A DNA stretch of 64,000 nucleotides from Candidatus Planktophila lacus (GCF_002288325.1 NZ_CP016780.1:558001-622000), one strand, 5' to 3'. Counted from the first letter of the stretch, positions 18,837-28,878 are shown. Numbers and translations: made by a program. The notes: generated by a model from the sequence alone, not told the origin.

Positions 18837-19646
18837 ATGAATCGCTCGATACCTACTCCCTCTATTTCGGAAGTATCAATCGGGCCTTTCACCGTTCATT
18901 TCTATGCGCTCTGCATAATTGCTGGAATTGCTATTGCAATTTGGCTAGGCAATAAGCGCCTTGCTTCTCGTGATGAATCGTTAAGAGGCGTTGTCTCTGA
19001 AGTCGCAGTGATCGCAGTGCCCTCCGGAATTATTGGTGGAAGGCTCTATCACGTAATAACAACACCAGAAGATTTCTTCGGTGCAGATGGCGAACTCCTT
19101 GCGATATTAAAGATTTGGCAGGGTGGGCTTGGAATTTGGGGCGCGATATCACTCGGTGCGCTGGGAGCGTTCTACTCTTATAGAAGACTAGCGCGCACAA
19201 TGAGTTTGCCGAGTTTTGGAGTCTTTCTTGATGCAATTGCTCCAGGAATTCTCCTTGCTCAAGCGATTGGTCGATTTGGAAATTGGTTTAACGCCGAACT
19301 CTTTGGTCGCCCGCTAGATACTTGGTGGGGATTATCAATTCCATATAAATATCGACCAAGTGGATATGGCCTCGTTGAAACATTTCACCCAACATTTCTC
19401 TACGAAGCGATCTGGTGCACTTTGATCGCCTTCATATTGATGGGCGCATCGAAACACTGGTCTGCTGGTTGCACCTTCGCGGCATATGTATTTAGCTATT
19501 CGCTGGGCCGCTTCTTTATCGAATCTATCCGTATTGATCCAGCACATAACTTTGCCGGGCTTCGGATAAATCAATGGGTGAGCATGGGGCTAGTGATGGT
19601 TTCTGCGCTAGTTTTCCTCCGACTACGCGCCCGCGATAAGGCCTAA
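18837..19646 (+). CDS. lgt: Prolipoprotein diacylglyceryl transferase
   Basis: Membrane enzyme that attaches diacylglycerol from phosphatidylglycerol to the lipobox cysteine of prolipoproteins, the step before LspA. 269 residues and about seven hydrophobic spans. The signature is seen as AQAIGRFGNWFNAELFGRP, containing the conserved Arg146, Asn149 and Glu153. GGRLYHVI near 67-74 and FHPTFLYEAIW are also conserved. It lies 11 nt after the DsbA-like gene with no Shine-Dalgarno; TAGATT at 18827-18832 is a possible -10 box. The trpA-redox-lgt order is, from memory, shared with other actinobacteria. Confidence 0.97.
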   Translation: MNRSIPTPSISEVSIGPFTVHFYALCIIAGIAIAIWLGNKRLASRDESLRGVVSEVAVIAVPSGIIGGRLYHVITTPEDFFGADGELLAILKIWQGGLGIWGAISLGALGAFYSYRRLARTMSLPSFGVFLDAIAPGILLAQAIGRFGNWFNAELFGRPLDTWWGLSIPYKYRPSGYGLVETFHPTFLYEAIWCTLIAFILMGASKHWSAGCTFAAYVFSYSLGRFFIESIRIDPAHNFAGLRINQWVSMGLVMVSALVFLRLRARDKA

Positions 19647-19675
19647 ACCTTCGCAGTTTTTCCGCATTGATCCGA

Positions 19676-19687
19676 TAGGCTGTAAAT
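19676..19687 (+). promoter_or_regulatory. Predicted leaderless promoter of the VIT-family gene (TAGGCT, N6, ATG)
   Basis: TAGGCT at 19676-19681 lies exactly 6 nt before the ATG and no Shine-Dalgarno is present. The gap after lgt is 41 nt, enough for a separate promoter. Confidence 0.6.
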
Positions 19688-20410
19688 ATGGCACTTGAAG
19701 ATGTTTACCGTAGAAATCTACATCACCGCACTCATCGCGCAGGTTGGTTACGCGCTGCAGTTCTTGGTGCAAATGATGGTTTAGTTTCTACCGCATCGCT
19801 AATGATTGGTGTATCCGCAGCGAAAGCTGGCGGAGTAGACGCACAAGCGTTCTTGATTACTGCAGGCGCCGCAGGAATTGCTGCGGGAGCGATGTCGATG
19901 GCTGTTGGTGAATACGTTTCAGTTCGTTCACAAAATGATGTTGAAGAATCTGATCGTGTCTTGGAGATGCAACATCTAGCAATTGATCCTGAGTCAGAAC
20001 TTATCGAACTGCAACATATCTATATCGAACGTGGGCTAACGCCAGAACTCGCAATGCAAGTTGCAAAGGCGATGCACGATCGCGATCCTTTAGAAGCACA
20101 TCTGCGCGATGAGCTCGGACAGTTTCCTCACACTAAAGCCCGACCTGTCCAAGCAGCGATGGCATCTGCTGCAGCATTCACCGCTGGAGGATTAATCCCA
20201 TTCGTTGGCGCCTTTGCTCCAACTCCAGGAAAAGCGGCAGCAACAATTGTCGCTTTCACCATTATTGGTTTAACTCTGACCGGAATCCTGAGCGCAAAGA
20301 CGGCAGGCTCAAAGATCCTCGCTCCGACTCTTCGCGTGATCGTGGGCGGGTGTATCGGCATGGCAATTACCGCTGGAATCGGCCAGGCGCTCCATTTGAG
20401 CGGTATCTAA
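19688..20410 (+). CDS. VIT1/CCC1-family membrane protein (putative Fe/Mn transporter)
   Basis: 240 residues. The opening AGWLRAAVLGANDGLVS and the following SMAVGEYVSVRSQNDVEE are characteristic of the VIT family, which moves ferrous iron or manganese out of the cytosol. Five membrane helices fit: two near residues 22-75 and three in the C-terminal third (AMASAAAFTAGGLIPFVGA onwards), separated by a Glu-rich cytosolic segment (residues about 80-150) that in eukaryotic members binds metal. Substrate cannot be told from sequence. It appears to be a single-gene unit with its own TAGGCT promoter. Confidence 0.88.
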   Translation: MALEDVYRRNLHHRTHRAGWLRAAVLGANDGLVSTASLMIGVSAAKAGGVDAQAFLITAGAAGIAAGAMSMAVGEYVSVRSQNDVEESDRVLEMQHLAIDPESELIELQHIYIERGLTPELAMQVAKAMHDRDPLEAHLRDELGQFPHTKARPVQAAMASAAAFTAGGLIPFVGAFAPTPGKAAATIVAFTIIGLTLTGILSAKTAGSKILAPTLRVIVGGCIGMAITAGIGQALHLSGI

Positions 20411-20430
20411 ACTCACTCTCGCGCAGGCTA

Positions 20431-20447
20431 ATTCGGGAGTGCCGAAT
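20431..20447. promoter_or_regulatory. 17-bp inverted repeat upstream of gltB (ATTCGG-N5-CCGAAT)
   Basis: ATTCGG at 20431-20436 and CCGAAT at 20442-20447 are perfect complements with a 5-nt spacer. It lies 21 nt after the VIT-family stop and 113 nt before gltB. It could be an operator for gltBD control or a short hairpin. No known regulator site is recognised. Confidence 0.45.
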
Positions 20448-20478
20448 ACCGCCAACAGTTGCTACCCTTTTGCATCTA

Positions 20479-20494
20479 CCACCGCTCGCGGTGG
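20479..20494 (+). terminator. GC-rich hairpin between the VIT-family gene and gltB (possible terminator or attenuator)
   Basis: CCACCG-CTCG-CGGTGG forms a 6-bp stem with a 4-nt loop, followed by CTCTTTC rather than a clean T-run. It may end the upstream message or act in the gltB leader. The remainder of the 150-nt gap holds no recognisable gene. Confidence 0.35.
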
Positions 20495-20560
20495 CTCTTT
20501 CGGGCCAAAGTTGTCCCACTCTTTCAACAATTAAGTGTGAGCAACAGGAGCGTGTAACTG

Positions 20561-23500
20561 ATGGCTCTTCCATCTAATTACCCAACACAACAGGGTCTCT
20601 ACGATCCCGCAAACGAGCATGATGCATGCGGCGTTGCAATGGTTGCTACTCTAAATAAAGTTGCTACACATGAGATTGTTGAAAAGGCGCTTACCGCTCT
20701 ACGTAATTTAGAACACCGCGGCGCATCAGGTGCTGAACCAGATAGCGGTGATGGCGCAGGAATTTTGATTCGCGTTCCAGATGCTTTCTATCGCGCAGTT
20801 ACCGACTTTAAACTTCCCGCTGAAGGCCACTACGCAACAGGTATTGCATTTGTTGCACAAGGTGCCGAAGTTCGATCAGAAATTGCGAAGATCGCAGCGG
20901 AGGAAGGCCTAACTGTTCTCGGTTGGCGCGATCTTCCAATCAATGCGAAATCACTTGGCAAGACTGCAGTTTCAGTTATGCCAAAGTTTGAACAGGTCTT
21001 TCTTGCCGGCAATAAAGACGAATCAGGAATTGCGTTAGATCGTCTCGCCTTCTGCCTTAGAAAACGCGCTGAACATTCACTCGATCTTTACTTCCCATCA
21101 CTTTCTTCACAGACAATTGTTTACAAAGGAATGCTTACAACAGGACAGCTCGAAGAGTTCTTCCCGGATCTAAGCGATGTGCGCGTGGTATCTCCGCTTG
21201 CACTTGTTCACTCACGCTTTTCTACAAATACATTTCCTTCGTGGCCACTTGCCCATCCATACCGATTTATTGCTCACAACGGTGAGATCAATACCGTTAA
21301 GGGAAATCGCAACTGGATGCGCGCCCGCGAATCACTTCTTGCTAGCGAGTTAATTCCTGGAGACCTCAGCCGCCTCTTTCCTATCGTGGAAATGTCCGGC
21401 AGTGACTCTGCTTCCTTTGATGAAGTTCTAGAACTTCTCTACCTAGGTGGACGATCTTTGCCACATTCAGTTTTGATGATGATTCCGGAAGCGTGGGAAA
21501 ATCACACAACGATGTCGCAGAAACGTCGCGACTTTTACGCCTTCCATGCATCTCTTATGGAGCCATGGGATGGTCCAGCATGTGTAACTTTCACAGATGG
21601 GCATCAAGTTGGTGCAGTTCTAGATCGTAACGGGCTACGTCCATCACGTTTCTGGGTTACCGATGATGGGCTAGTTGTTCTTGCATCTGAAGTCGGTGTT
21701 CTCGATTTCCCTGCTGAAAAGATTGTTCGTAAGGGTCGCTTGCAGCCAGGCAAGATGTTCCTAGTTGATATTGAAGCCGGGCGAATTATTGAAGATGATG
21801 AGATAAAAGATTCGTTGGCTGATGCTGCGCCATATGGTGAATGGTTACACGCCGGAATGATGAAGCTATCTGATCTTCCTTCTCGCGAACACATTATTTA
21901 TCCGCATTCATCTGTTGTCCGTCGCCAACGCGCCTTCGGTTATACCGAAGAAGAATTGCGCATCTTGGTTACTCCAATGGCTAAGAACGGCATGGAAGCG
22001 CTCGGCTCAATGGGTACCGATACTCCAATCGCAGCGCTCTCTGAAAAACCACGTCTGCTCTTTGATTACTTCTCACAGCTCTTTGCACAAGTAACAAATC
22101 CTCCACTTGATGCAATCCGTGAAGAACTTGTCACAAGTCTGGGCGGATCAATTGGTCCAGAACATAATTTGCTTGATCCAGGTCCTTCATCTTGCCGTCA
22201 GATCTCGCTCGCCTTCCCAGTTATCGATAATGATGAACTTGCCAAGATCATCCACGTAAATGCTGATGGCGACCATCCAGGTTTATCTGCCTACGTTGTT
22301 CGCGGACTCTTTCCAGTATCCGGCGATGGAAATACTTTGCACACTCGTCTAGAAGAGATTAAGCGCGAAGTATCTGATGCAATTTCTGCAGGAGCGCGCA
22401 TTATTGTTCTATCCGATCGCGATGGCGATGCCGAAGATGCGCCAATTCCTTCTCTTCTCTTAACTGCGGCAGTTCACCACCATTTAATTCGCGAAAAGAC
22501 TCGCACCAAGGTTGGTTTAGTTGTTGAAGCAGGCGATGTTCGCGAAGTTCACCATGTGGCTCTTCTTATTGGTTACGGCGCAGCCGCAGTTAACCCGTAT
22601 CTTGCGATGGAATCTGCTGAAGATTTAGTCCTGCAAGGCGTAATCACTGGCATTACTCCCGAAAAGGCTGTTCGCAACATTATTAAGAGTTTAGGAAAAG
22701 GCGTTCTCAAGGTTATGTCGAAGATGGGTATTTCGACGATCGCCTCTTACACCGGAGCGCAGGTATTCGAAGCGATCGGACTTTCTCAAGAAGTTGTCGA
22801 TGAATACTTTGTTGGTACCACTTCACGTCTTGGTGGAATCAGCCTCGACACAATCGCTGAAGAAACTTTGGCGCGCCACCACATTGCATATCCACCTGGG
22901 GGAGCGATCCCAGGTTCAAAGCGCCTGCCAATCGGTGGCGAATACCAATGGCGTCGCGATGGCGAACCACATCTATTTAATCCAGAGACTGTCTTTGCGT
23001 TGCAGCACTCAACTCGTTCAAAGCGCTACGACATCTTCAAGCGTTACACCAGCAAGGTCGATGGCCAGAGTAAAGAGCTAATGACTCTACGCGGACTCTT
23101 TGCATTTAATGAGGGTGTTCGTCCGGCAATTTCTATCGATGAAGTTGAACCAATTTCTGAGATCGTCAAGCGCTTCTCAACAGGTGCGATGTCATGGGGC
23201 TCGGTCTCACAAGAAGTTCATGAAACTTTAGCAATTGCCATGAACCGACTCGGCGCCAAATCAAATACTGGCGAAGGCGGAGAAGATCCATCGCGCTTTA
23301 CCCCAATGGAAAATGGCGATTCCAAGCGCAGTGCGATTAAGCAGGTTGCTAGCGGACGTTTCGGAGTAACAAGCAACTACCTTGTTAACGCCGATGATAT
23401 TCAAATCAAAATTGCGCAAGGTGCAAAGCCCGGTGAAGGCGGACAGTTGCCCGGCAACAAGGTTTATCCATGGATTGCAAAGGTGCGTTACTCAACTCCA

Positions 23501-25078
23501 GGTGTTGGCTTGATTTCACCACCACCACATCACGATATTTACTCAATCGAAGATCTGGCACAACTGATCCACGATTTGAAGAATGCCAATAAGAATGCAC
23601 GTATTCACGTCAAACTGGTTGCTGAAGTCGGTGTCGGCACCGTTGCTGCAGGAGTTAGCAAGGCGCATGCTGATGTTGTTCTGATCTCCGGTCATGATGG
23701 CGGAACTGGTGCATCACCACTTACTTCACTTAAACATGCTGGTGCTCCTTGGGAGTTAGGTCTTGCCGAAACGCAGCAGACGCTTCTGTTAAATGGTCTG
23801 CGCGATCGCATCGTTGTACAAGCAGATGGTCAGCTAAAGACGGGTCGCGATGTTGTTATCGCAGCGTTACTGGGCGCCGAAGAATACGGTTTTGCTACCG
23901 CGCCGCTAGTCGTTTCTGGTTGCGTAATGATGCGCGTCTGTCACTTGGATACCTGTCCAGTTGGTGTGGCAACACAAAATCCAGAGCTACGTAAGAAATT
24001 TACCGGCAAGCCAGAGTTTGTCGAAACTTTCTTCGAGTACATCGCGGAAGAAGTACGTGAAATTTTGGCCAGCCTTGGTTTCCGCACAATGCAAGAGGCG
24101 ATCGGTCACGTTGAATATCTCGACACTCGCGATGCGGTAAATCACTGGAAAGCCAGCGGCCTGGATCTAGCACCACTACTAGTACGCCCAGATGTGGATT
24201 CACCTCTGCACCGCACAACAGTGCAAGATCATGGATTAGCTGCAGCGCTCGACAATAAGTTGATTGAACTCTCCGCCCCGGCACTCGATAAGGGTGAAAG
24301 CGTTCGTATCGACCTGCCAGTTCGAAATGTGAACCGAACAGTTGGCACGATGTTGGGTGCAGAAGTCACAAGACGTTACGGCGCTGACGGATTACCAATT
24401 GGCACGATCGATGTAACTCTGCATGGCTCTGCTGGACAGTCACTTGGAGCGTTCTTGCCTCGAGGAGTTGTTATTCGTATGTATGGCGATAGCAATGACT
24501 ACGTAGGTAAAGGTATTTCTGGCGGTCGCGTAATAGTTCGTCCAGATGAAAGAGCGACCTTTGCATCTCATGAAAACGTAATCGCCGGAAACGTAATCGG
24601 TTATGGATCCACATCAGGCCAGATCTATATTCGTGGCTTGGTCGGTGAAAGATTCTGTGTTCGTAACTCAGGCGCAACTGCAGTCGTCGAAGGAATCGGA
24701 GATCACGGTTGCGAATACATGACTGGTGGCACCGTTGTTGTACTGGGTCGCACCGGACGTAATTTTGCAGCAGGTATGTCTGGCGGCCGCGCATTTGTTT
24801 TGGATCTAAATCCTGCACAAGTTAACGGCGAACTCGTCGACATCTTGGCGGTTCCAGAAGATCAGAAGGAGTCGCTAAAGGCTCTGGTCTCTGACTTCTT
24901 TACCGAGACTGGATCAGAAGTTGCTTCCGCGCTTCTTGCAGATTGGAACGCTGCGCTAAATCGCATCTCGTTGGTAATGCCACGCGACTACGCGCGCGTC
25001 TTAGCGGCCATTGAACGCGCTACAAAAGATGGCTTACCGGTTGATCAATATGTAATGGAGGTTGCAGCAAATGGCTGA
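20561..25078 (+). CDS. gltB: Glutamate synthase (NADPH) large subunit
   Basis: Catalytic subunit of GOGAT, which makes two glutamates from glutamine and 2-oxoglutarate. 1505 residues. The N-terminal Ntn amidotransferase begins at Cys23 (EHDACGVA) after a 22-residue propeptide that is normally removed. The central and FMN-binding domains show [35 protein letters not shown] and [14 protein letters not shown]. The 3Fe-4S cysteines are in [17 protein letters not shown] beta-helix domain with repeated glycine turns ends the protein ([19 protein letters not shown]). An AGGAG lies about 10 nt upstream of the ATG. The gene runs into gltD with an 8-nt overlap. Confidence 0.98.
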   Translation: MALPSNYPTQQGLYDPANEHDACGVAMVATLNKVATHEIVEKALTALRNLEHRGASGAEPDSGDGAGILIRVPDAFYRAVTDFKLPAEGHYATGIAFVAQGAEVRSEIAKIAAEEGLTVLGWRDLPINAKSLGKTAVSVMPKFEQVFLAGNKDESGIALDRLAFCLRKRAEHSLDLYFPSLSSQTIVYKGMLTTGQLEEFFPDLSDVRVVSPLALVHSRFSTNTFPSWPLAHPYRFIAHNGEINTVKGNRNWMRARESLLASELIPGDLSRLFPIVEMSGSDSASFDEVLELLYLGGRSLPHSVLMMIPEAWENHTTMSQKRRDFYAFHASLMEPWDGPACVTFTDGHQVGAVLDRNGLRPSRFWVTDDGLVVLASEVGVLDFPAEKIVRKGRLQPGKMFLVDIEAGRIIEDDEIKDSLADAAPYGEWLHAGMMKLSDLPSREHIIYPHSSVVRRQRAFGYTEEELRILVTPMAKNGMEALGSMGTDTPIAALSEKPRLLFDYFSQLFAQVTNPPLDAIREELVTSLGGSIGPEHNLLDPGPSSCRQISLAFPVIDNDELAKIIHVNADGDHPGLSAYVVRGLFPVSGDGNTLHTRLEEIKREVSDAISAGARIIVLSDRDGDAEDAPIPSLLLTAAVHHHLIREKTRTKVGLVVEAGDVREVHHVALLIGYGAAAVNPYLAMESAEDLVLQGVITGITPEKAVRNIIKSLGKGVLKVMSKMGISTIASYTGAQVFEAIGLSQEVVDEYFVGTTSRLGGISLDTIAEETLARHHIAYPPGGAIPGSKRLPIGGEYQWRRDGEPHLFNPETVFALQHSTRSKRYDIFKRYTSKVDGQSKELMTLRGLFAFNEGVRPAISIDEVEPISEIVKRFSTGAMSWGSVSQEVHETLAIAMNRLGAKSNTGEGGEDPSRFTPMENGDSKRSAIKQVASGRFGVTSNYLVNADDIQIKIAQGAKPGEGGQLPGNKVYPWIAKVRYSTPGVGLISPPPHHDIYSIEDLAQLIHDLKNANKNARIHVKLVAEVGVGTVAAGVSKAHADVVLISGHDGGTGASPLTSLKHAGAPWELGLAETQQTLLLNGLRDRIVVQADGQLKTGRDVVIAALLGAEEYGFATAPLVVSGCVMMRVCHLDTCPVGVATQNPELRKKFTGKPEFVETFFEYIAEEVREILASLGFRTMQEAIGHVEYLDTRDAVNHWKASGLDLAPLLVRPDVDSPLHRTTVQDHGLAAALDNKLIELSAPALDKGESVRIDLPVRNVNRTVGTMLGAEVTRRYGADGLPIGTIDVTLHGSAGQSLGAFLPRGVVIRMYGDSNDYVGKGISGGRVIVRPDERATFASHENVIAGNVIGYGSTSGQIYIRGLVGERFCVRNSGATAVVEGIGDHGCEYMTGGTVVVLGRTGRNFAAGMSGGRAFVLDLNPAQVNGELVDILAVPEDQKESLKALVSDFFTETGSEVASALLADWNAALNRISLVMPRDYARVLAAIERATKDGLPVDQYVMEVAANG

Positions 25079-26525
25079 TCCAAAGGGATTTCTAACTACG
25101 CCGCGCGAGACTCCAAAGCGCCGTCCAGTTGATGTACGTATCAAAGATTGGCATGAGGTTTACGAACCACAGAGCATGGAGCACTTGCAGAAGCAGGCAG
25201 GTCGTTGCATGGATTGCGGCATTCCTTTCTGTCATCAAGGTTGCCCACTGGGAAATTTGATTCCCGAGTGGAATGACTTGATCTGGCGCGGCGATAAAGA
25301 AGAAGCTATCGATCGCCTTCACGCAACAAATAACTTCCCAGAATTCACAGGTCGCCTCTGCCCAGCACCTTGCGAGACTGCGTGCGTCGTTGGAATTAAC
25401 GCTGATGCAGTAACAATCAAGCAGGTAGAACTGCGCACAATTGAAGAAGCCTTCGGTGCCGGAAATGTAAAGCCGCTCGCTCCAGAAAGATTGACTGGTA
25501 AGACTGTTGCAGTAATTGGTTCCGGCCCTGCTGGACTAGCTGCTGCACAACAGCTAACTCGTGCCGGACATACCGTTGCCGTTTATGAACGCGCCGACAA
25601 GATCGGTGGACTTCTTCGCTACGGAATTCCTGAATTTAAGATGGAGAAGAACATTCTGGATCGCCGTTTAACTCAGATGGAGAAGGAAGGAACTCGCTTC
25701 CGTCCTGGAGTAAACGTGGGAGTTGAGCTAACTGGAAGTGACCTGCGCAAGAAGTACGATGCAATAGTTCTTGCCGTTGGTGCAACCCAATGGCGCGATC
25801 TTCCGATTAAAGGTCGTGAAAATAAGGGCATCTATCAGGCGATGGAGTTCTTGCCTTGGGGCAATAAGCAAGCACTTGGTGAAGTTGTAAACCCTGATAT
25901 CAACGTTGCAGGTAAGCATGTAGTAATTCTTGGTGGGGGAGATACGGGCGCAGATTGCTTGGGAACTTCAATCCGCCAAGGCGCAGCAAGCGTTACTCAA
26001 CTTGAGATCATGCCTCGCCCAACTGAAGAACGCCCATCATCACAACCTTGGCCAACTTACCCAATGATCTACCGAGTTTCTTCTGCTCATGAAGAGTTGG
26101 ATAACCGACTCTTTGCAGTTAGTACTGAAGAATTTATCGGTGATGGAAACGGCAACGTAAAGGCGATCAAACTCGTTGAGACAAAGTTTGAAAATGGAAA
26201 GTTTGAGCCAGTTCCAGGAACAGAGAAAGAAATACCTGCTGATTTTGTATTTCTTGCAATGGGCTTTACTGGTCCAGAAAAGTCAGCGCTACTAACTCAA
26301 CTCAACGTTGAATTAGATGAGCGCGGAAACATTAAACGCGATGCCAACTTCCAGACCAGCGAAGAAGGAATTTTCGTTGCTGGAGATGCCGGTCGTGGTC
26401 AATCTCTAATTGTTTGGGCAATCGCTGAAGGGCGAAGCGCAGCAGCGGGAGTCGATACTTATTTAGAAGGCGAGAGCCAACTGCCTTCACCGATCGAACC
26501 GACTGATCGCTCCCTAATGGTTTAA
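25071..26525 (+). CDS. gltD: Glutamate synthase small subunit
   Basis: FAD protein that passes electrons from NADPH through 4Fe-4S clusters to GltB. 484 residues from ATG 25071, which overlaps the gltB stop by 8 nt; an in-frame TTG at 25062 is less likely. The N-terminal cluster cysteines appear in [17 protein letters not shown] and [15 protein letters not shown] binding is at [18 protein letters not shown] binding at [11 protein letters not shown], and the last FAD motif is [11 protein letters not shown]. The stop codon overlaps the first copy of a TGGTTTAA repeat series running into the pyk upstream region. Confidence 0.98.
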   Translation: MADPKGFLTTPRETPKRRPVDVRIKDWHEVYEPQSMEHLQKQAGRCMDCGIPFCHQGCPLGNLIPEWNDLIWRGDKEEAIDRLHATNNFPEFTGRLCPAPCETACVVGINADAVTIKQVELRTIEEAFGAGNVKPLAPERLTGKTVAVIGSGPAGLAAAQQLTRAGHTVAVYERADKIGGLLRYGIPEFKMEKNILDRRLTQMEKEGTRFRPGVNVGVELTGSDLRKKYDAIVLAVGATQWRDLPIKGRENKGIYQAMEFLPWGNKQALGEVVNPDINVAGKHVVILGGGDTGADCLGTSIRQGAASVTQLEIMPRPTEERPSSQPWPTYPMIYRVSSAHEELDNRLFAVSTEEFIGDGNGNVKAIKLVETKFENGKFEPVPGTEKEIPADFVFLAMGFTGPEKSALLTQLNVELDERGNIKRDANFQTSEEGIFVAGDAGRGQSLIVWAIAEGRSAAAGVDTYLEGESQLPSPIEPTDRSLMV

Positions 26526-26530
26526 GGCGA

Positions 26531-26578
26531 GGTGGTTTAAAGTCTCAGCGGTCTAAAGCCGCGGTGGCTTAAATCTCT
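26531..26578. repeat. Three imperfect 16-bp tandem repeats between gltD and pyk
   Basis: Units at 26531-26546, 26547-26562 and 26563-26578 share the core GG-T/C-T/C-TAAA at the same register. A fourth related core, TGGTTTAA, overlaps the gltD stop codon 15 nt earlier. The middle unit can also fold as GCGG-N7-CCGC. Even spacing of about 1.5 helical turns suggests either an array of protein-binding sites or decayed tandem duplication. The array lies 46-93 nt upstream of pyk. Confidence 0.6.
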
Positions 26579-26611
26579 TCCTCCAAACTGTCCAGTAGTT
26601 AAACGATTAGA

Positions 26612-26623
26612 TAAGGTAGCCAC
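26612..26623 (+). promoter_or_regulatory. Predicted leaderless promoter of pyk (TAAGGT, N6, ATG)
   Basis: TAAGGT at 26612-26617 ends 6 nt before the pyk ATG and no Shine-Dalgarno is present. The 16-bp repeat array lies just upstream and is well placed to influence it. Confidence 0.55.
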
Positions 26624-28063
26624 ATGCGTCGCGCGAAGATTGTCTGCACAATGGGTCCAGCCGTTGAATCACCCGAAAAAGTTCGTGAGTTGATTGCAGC
26701 CGGTATGAATATGGCTCGCCTCAATCTCTCTCATGGCGGCTATGAAGAACACCAGAGCCGACTTAATGAAGTCCGCGCAGCTGCGAAAGAGGCAGGAAAA
26801 CCTGTTGCGATTCTCGTAGATCTACAAGGACCAAAGATTCGCTTAGCTCGCTTTAAGGCCGGCCCACATGATCTATCTCGCGGAGATATCTTCACAATTA
26901 CTACTGATGAAGTAGAAGGCACTAAAGAGCGCGTCGGTACTACTTACAAAGGCCTACCTGGAGATTGCAAGCCAGGAGATCGCATTCTCATCGACGATGG
27001 AAAAGTTACCGTTGAAGTTACTGAGGTAAAAGGCAACGATGTTGTAACCAAAGTTATCGAGCCGGGCGCCGTTAGCAACAACAAAGGAATTAACTTGCCA
27101 GGCGTCGCCGTTTCAGTTCCAGCGCTCTCTGAAAAAGATAAAGAGGACCTTCGCTGGGGGCTAAATGCCGGCGCTGACTTCATTGCGCTTTCATTTGTGC
27201 GCAGCGCTGAAGATATTGTTGATGTTCATAAAATTATGGATGAAGTTGGTATCCGCGTTCCCGTAATTGCAAAGATTGAAAAGCCTCAGGCAGTTGCAAA
27301 CTTGCAGGAGATTGTTAACGCCTTTGACGGCATCATGGTGGCTCGCGGTGACCTCGGTGTTGAACTCCCGATTGAAGAAGTTCCTCTTGTGCAAAAGCAT
27401 TGCATCGAACTAGCGCGCGAAGCTGCTAAACCGGTAATCGTTGCAACCCAGATGCTTGATTCGATGATTACAAACTCTCGTCCAACTCGCGCGGAAGCAA
27501 CAGACTGTGCAAATGCAGTTCTAGATGGCGCAGATGCCTTGATGCTCTCTGGCGAAACATCGGTTGGCGAATTCGCTATCGAAGCTGTTCAAACTATGGC
27601 TCGCATCATCAGCCATACTGAAGAAGGCGGCATGGATATGATCCGCCCGATGAAATCAGCGCCTAAGACAAAGGGCGGTGCGATCACCAAGGCTGCAACT
27701 GAAGTCGGCGCAATTGTTGGCGCTAAATATTTGGTTACCTTCACGCAATCCGGAGATTCTGCGCGCCGCACTGCGCGACTTCGTTCTCCAATTCCGATCT
27801 TGGCATTTACCCCTGAAGTTGGCACATATAACCGAATGGCGCTGGACTGGGGAGTAGAACCAGAGTTAACGCCGATGGTTAAGCACACCGATGAAATGGT
27901 TATGCAGGCCGATACCCTCTTGATCAAATCTAAGCGCTGCGTTGAAGGTGAACTAGTCGTGATCGTCGCTGGTTCACCTCCTGGAATTCCAGGATCAACG
28001 AACGCTATGCGCGTTCACCGCGTGGGCGATGCCGTGAGTGGCGCTGCTCCTGCATACCGTTAA
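26624..28063 (+). CDS. pyk: Pyruvate kinase
   Basis: Final ATP-yielding step of glycolysis, converting PEP and ADP to pyruvate and ATP. 479 residues, the usual length. The opening RRAKIVCTMGPAVESPEKV, NMARLNLSHG, the active-site helix IAKIEKPQAV and the metal/phosphate region ARGDLGVELPIEEVPLVQK are all present. The C-terminal allosteric domain (about residues 345-479) is complete. It stands alone between gltD and a tRNA gene, with a predicted leaderless start. Confidence 0.98.
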   Translation: MRRAKIVCTMGPAVESPEKVRELIAAGMNMARLNLSHGGYEEHQSRLNEVRAAAKEAGKPVAILVDLQGPKIRLARFKAGPHDLSRGDIFTITTDEVEGTKERVGTTYKGLPGDCKPGDRILIDDGKVTVEVTEVKGNDVVTKVIEPGAVSNNKGINLPGVAVSVPALSEKDKEDLRWGLNAGADFIALSFVRSAEDIVDVHKIMDEVGIRVPVIAKIEKPQAVANLQEIVNAFDGIMVARGDLGVELPIEEVPLVQKHCIELAREAAKPVIVATQMLDSMITNSRPTRAEATDCANAVLDGADALMLSGETSVGEFAIEAVQTMARIISHTEEGGMDMIRPMKSAPKTKGGAITKAATEVGAIVGAKYLVTFTQSGDSARRTARLRSPIPILAFTPEVGTYNRMALDWGVEPELTPMVKHTDEMVMQADTLLIKSKRCVEGELVVIVAGSPPGIPGSTNAMRVHRVGDAVSGAAPAYR

Positions 28064-28102
28064 GATTTGGCTTGTAACTTTCCTGTAAGGGAATTGCAAA
28101 GA

Positions 28103-28175
28103 GCCTCGGTACTCCAACGGTAGAGAGGGCAGTCTCAAACACTGCATAGTGTCGGTTCGAATCCGACTCGAGGCA
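28103..28175 (+). tRNA. tRNA-Leu (anticodon CAA) with a short variable arm
   Basis: A 73-nt cloverleaf. The acceptor GCCTCGG pairs with TCGAGGC (one G-T at the bottom pair), with discriminator A73. The D arm has CTC/GAG with GG in the loop. The anticodon stem is GCAGT/ACTGC with loop CTCAAAC, giving anticodon CAA at 28134-28136, which reads UUG. The variable region is only ATAGT. The T arm is GTCGG-TTCGAAT-CCGAC. No CCA is encoded. A14, A15 with T48, and A73 agree with leucine identity, but leucine tRNAs normally have a long variable arm, so the 5-nt loop is unusual. The next gene's ATG starts 1 nt later. Confidence 0.85.
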
Positions 28176-28176
28176 C

Positions 28177-28779
28177 ATGACAACGACTAGTAGCGCGGAA
28201 AAGTCTCCAGTAAGAATTCTTGTAGCCGAGGATGAAGCGCTGATCCGTATGGACTTAGTCGAAATGTTGCGCGAAGCAGGTTATGAAGTTGTAGCAGAAG
28301 CTGCAGATGGTGCCCAGGCGATTGAACTCGCACAGTTACATAAACCAGATTTAGTAATTCTTGATGTGAAGATGCCGGTGCTGGATGGAATATCAGCAGC
28401 AGAAAAGATAATTGATATTGCACCAGTTCTTATGTTGACCGCATTTTCACAACGCGAACTCGTAGAACGTGCACGAGACGCCGGCGTTATGGCCTACGTT
28501 GTAAAACCATTTTCGATAGGTGACCTTGTGCCTGCAATCGAAATTGCAATTAGTAGACATATGCAGATGCGATCACTTGCCGATGAAGTTGCAGATCTTC
28601 ACGAGCGACTTGAAACTCGTAAATTGATTGATCGCGCAAAGGGAATATTGATGCAGGCCTTGAACCTCTCTGAACCTGAGGCCTTTTCTTGGATCCAGCG
28701 CGCTGCGATGGATCGCCGGCTGACCATGAAAGAGGTCGCCGCAGCCGTTATCTCCCCAGATGCTGTACCTGGCCACTGA
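28177..28779 (+). CDS. pdtaR: ANTAR-domain response regulator (PdtaR-like)
   Basis: 200 residues. The receiver domain (about 12-125) has acidic Glu18, Asp19 and Glu20, phosphoacceptor Asp63 in LVILDVKMP, Thr88 and Lys110 in VVKPF. The C-terminal ANTAR RNA-binding domain (about 140-195) shows LIDRAKGILMQALNLSEPEAF and an RRLTMKEVAAAVI ending. Such proteins act as antiterminators by binding paired hairpins in mRNA leaders; in mycobacteria PdtaR works with the kinase PdtaS. No kinase gene is adjacent. The start has to be ATG 28177 because the next in-frame ATG lies inside the receiver fold. That leaves 1 nt after the tRNA and no normal ribosome binding site. Confidence 0.92.
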   Translation: MTTTSSAEKSPVRILVAEDEALIRMDLVEMLREAGYEVVAEAADGAQAIELAQLHKPDLVILDVKMPVLDGISAAEKIIDIAPVLMLTAFSQRELVERARDAGVMAYVVKPFSIGDLVPAIEIAISRHMQMRSLADEVADLHERLETRKLIDRAKGILMQALNLSEPEAFSWIQRAAMDRRLTMKEVAAAVISPDAVPGH

Positions 28780-28878
28780 ACTCTCAGGAAAGGCTCAAAA
28801 GTAACCAAACCTTTACATTGGCAGGCTTAACCCTGGGTTGATAGATCTTCCTCACCCCCTTTACACTTTCAGCCTCCC

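Noticed and set aside
20350-20577. Short plus-strand frame spanning the VIT-family end and the gltB upstream gap
   Set aside because: No motif, no ribosome binding site, and it covers the palindromes before gltB.
24000-24284. Minus-strand frame within gltB, and many similar antisense frames across dnaE, gltB, uvrB, uvrA and tkt
   Set aside because: Each lies wholly inside a gene with strong family motifs in the other frame and has no recognisable domain of its own.
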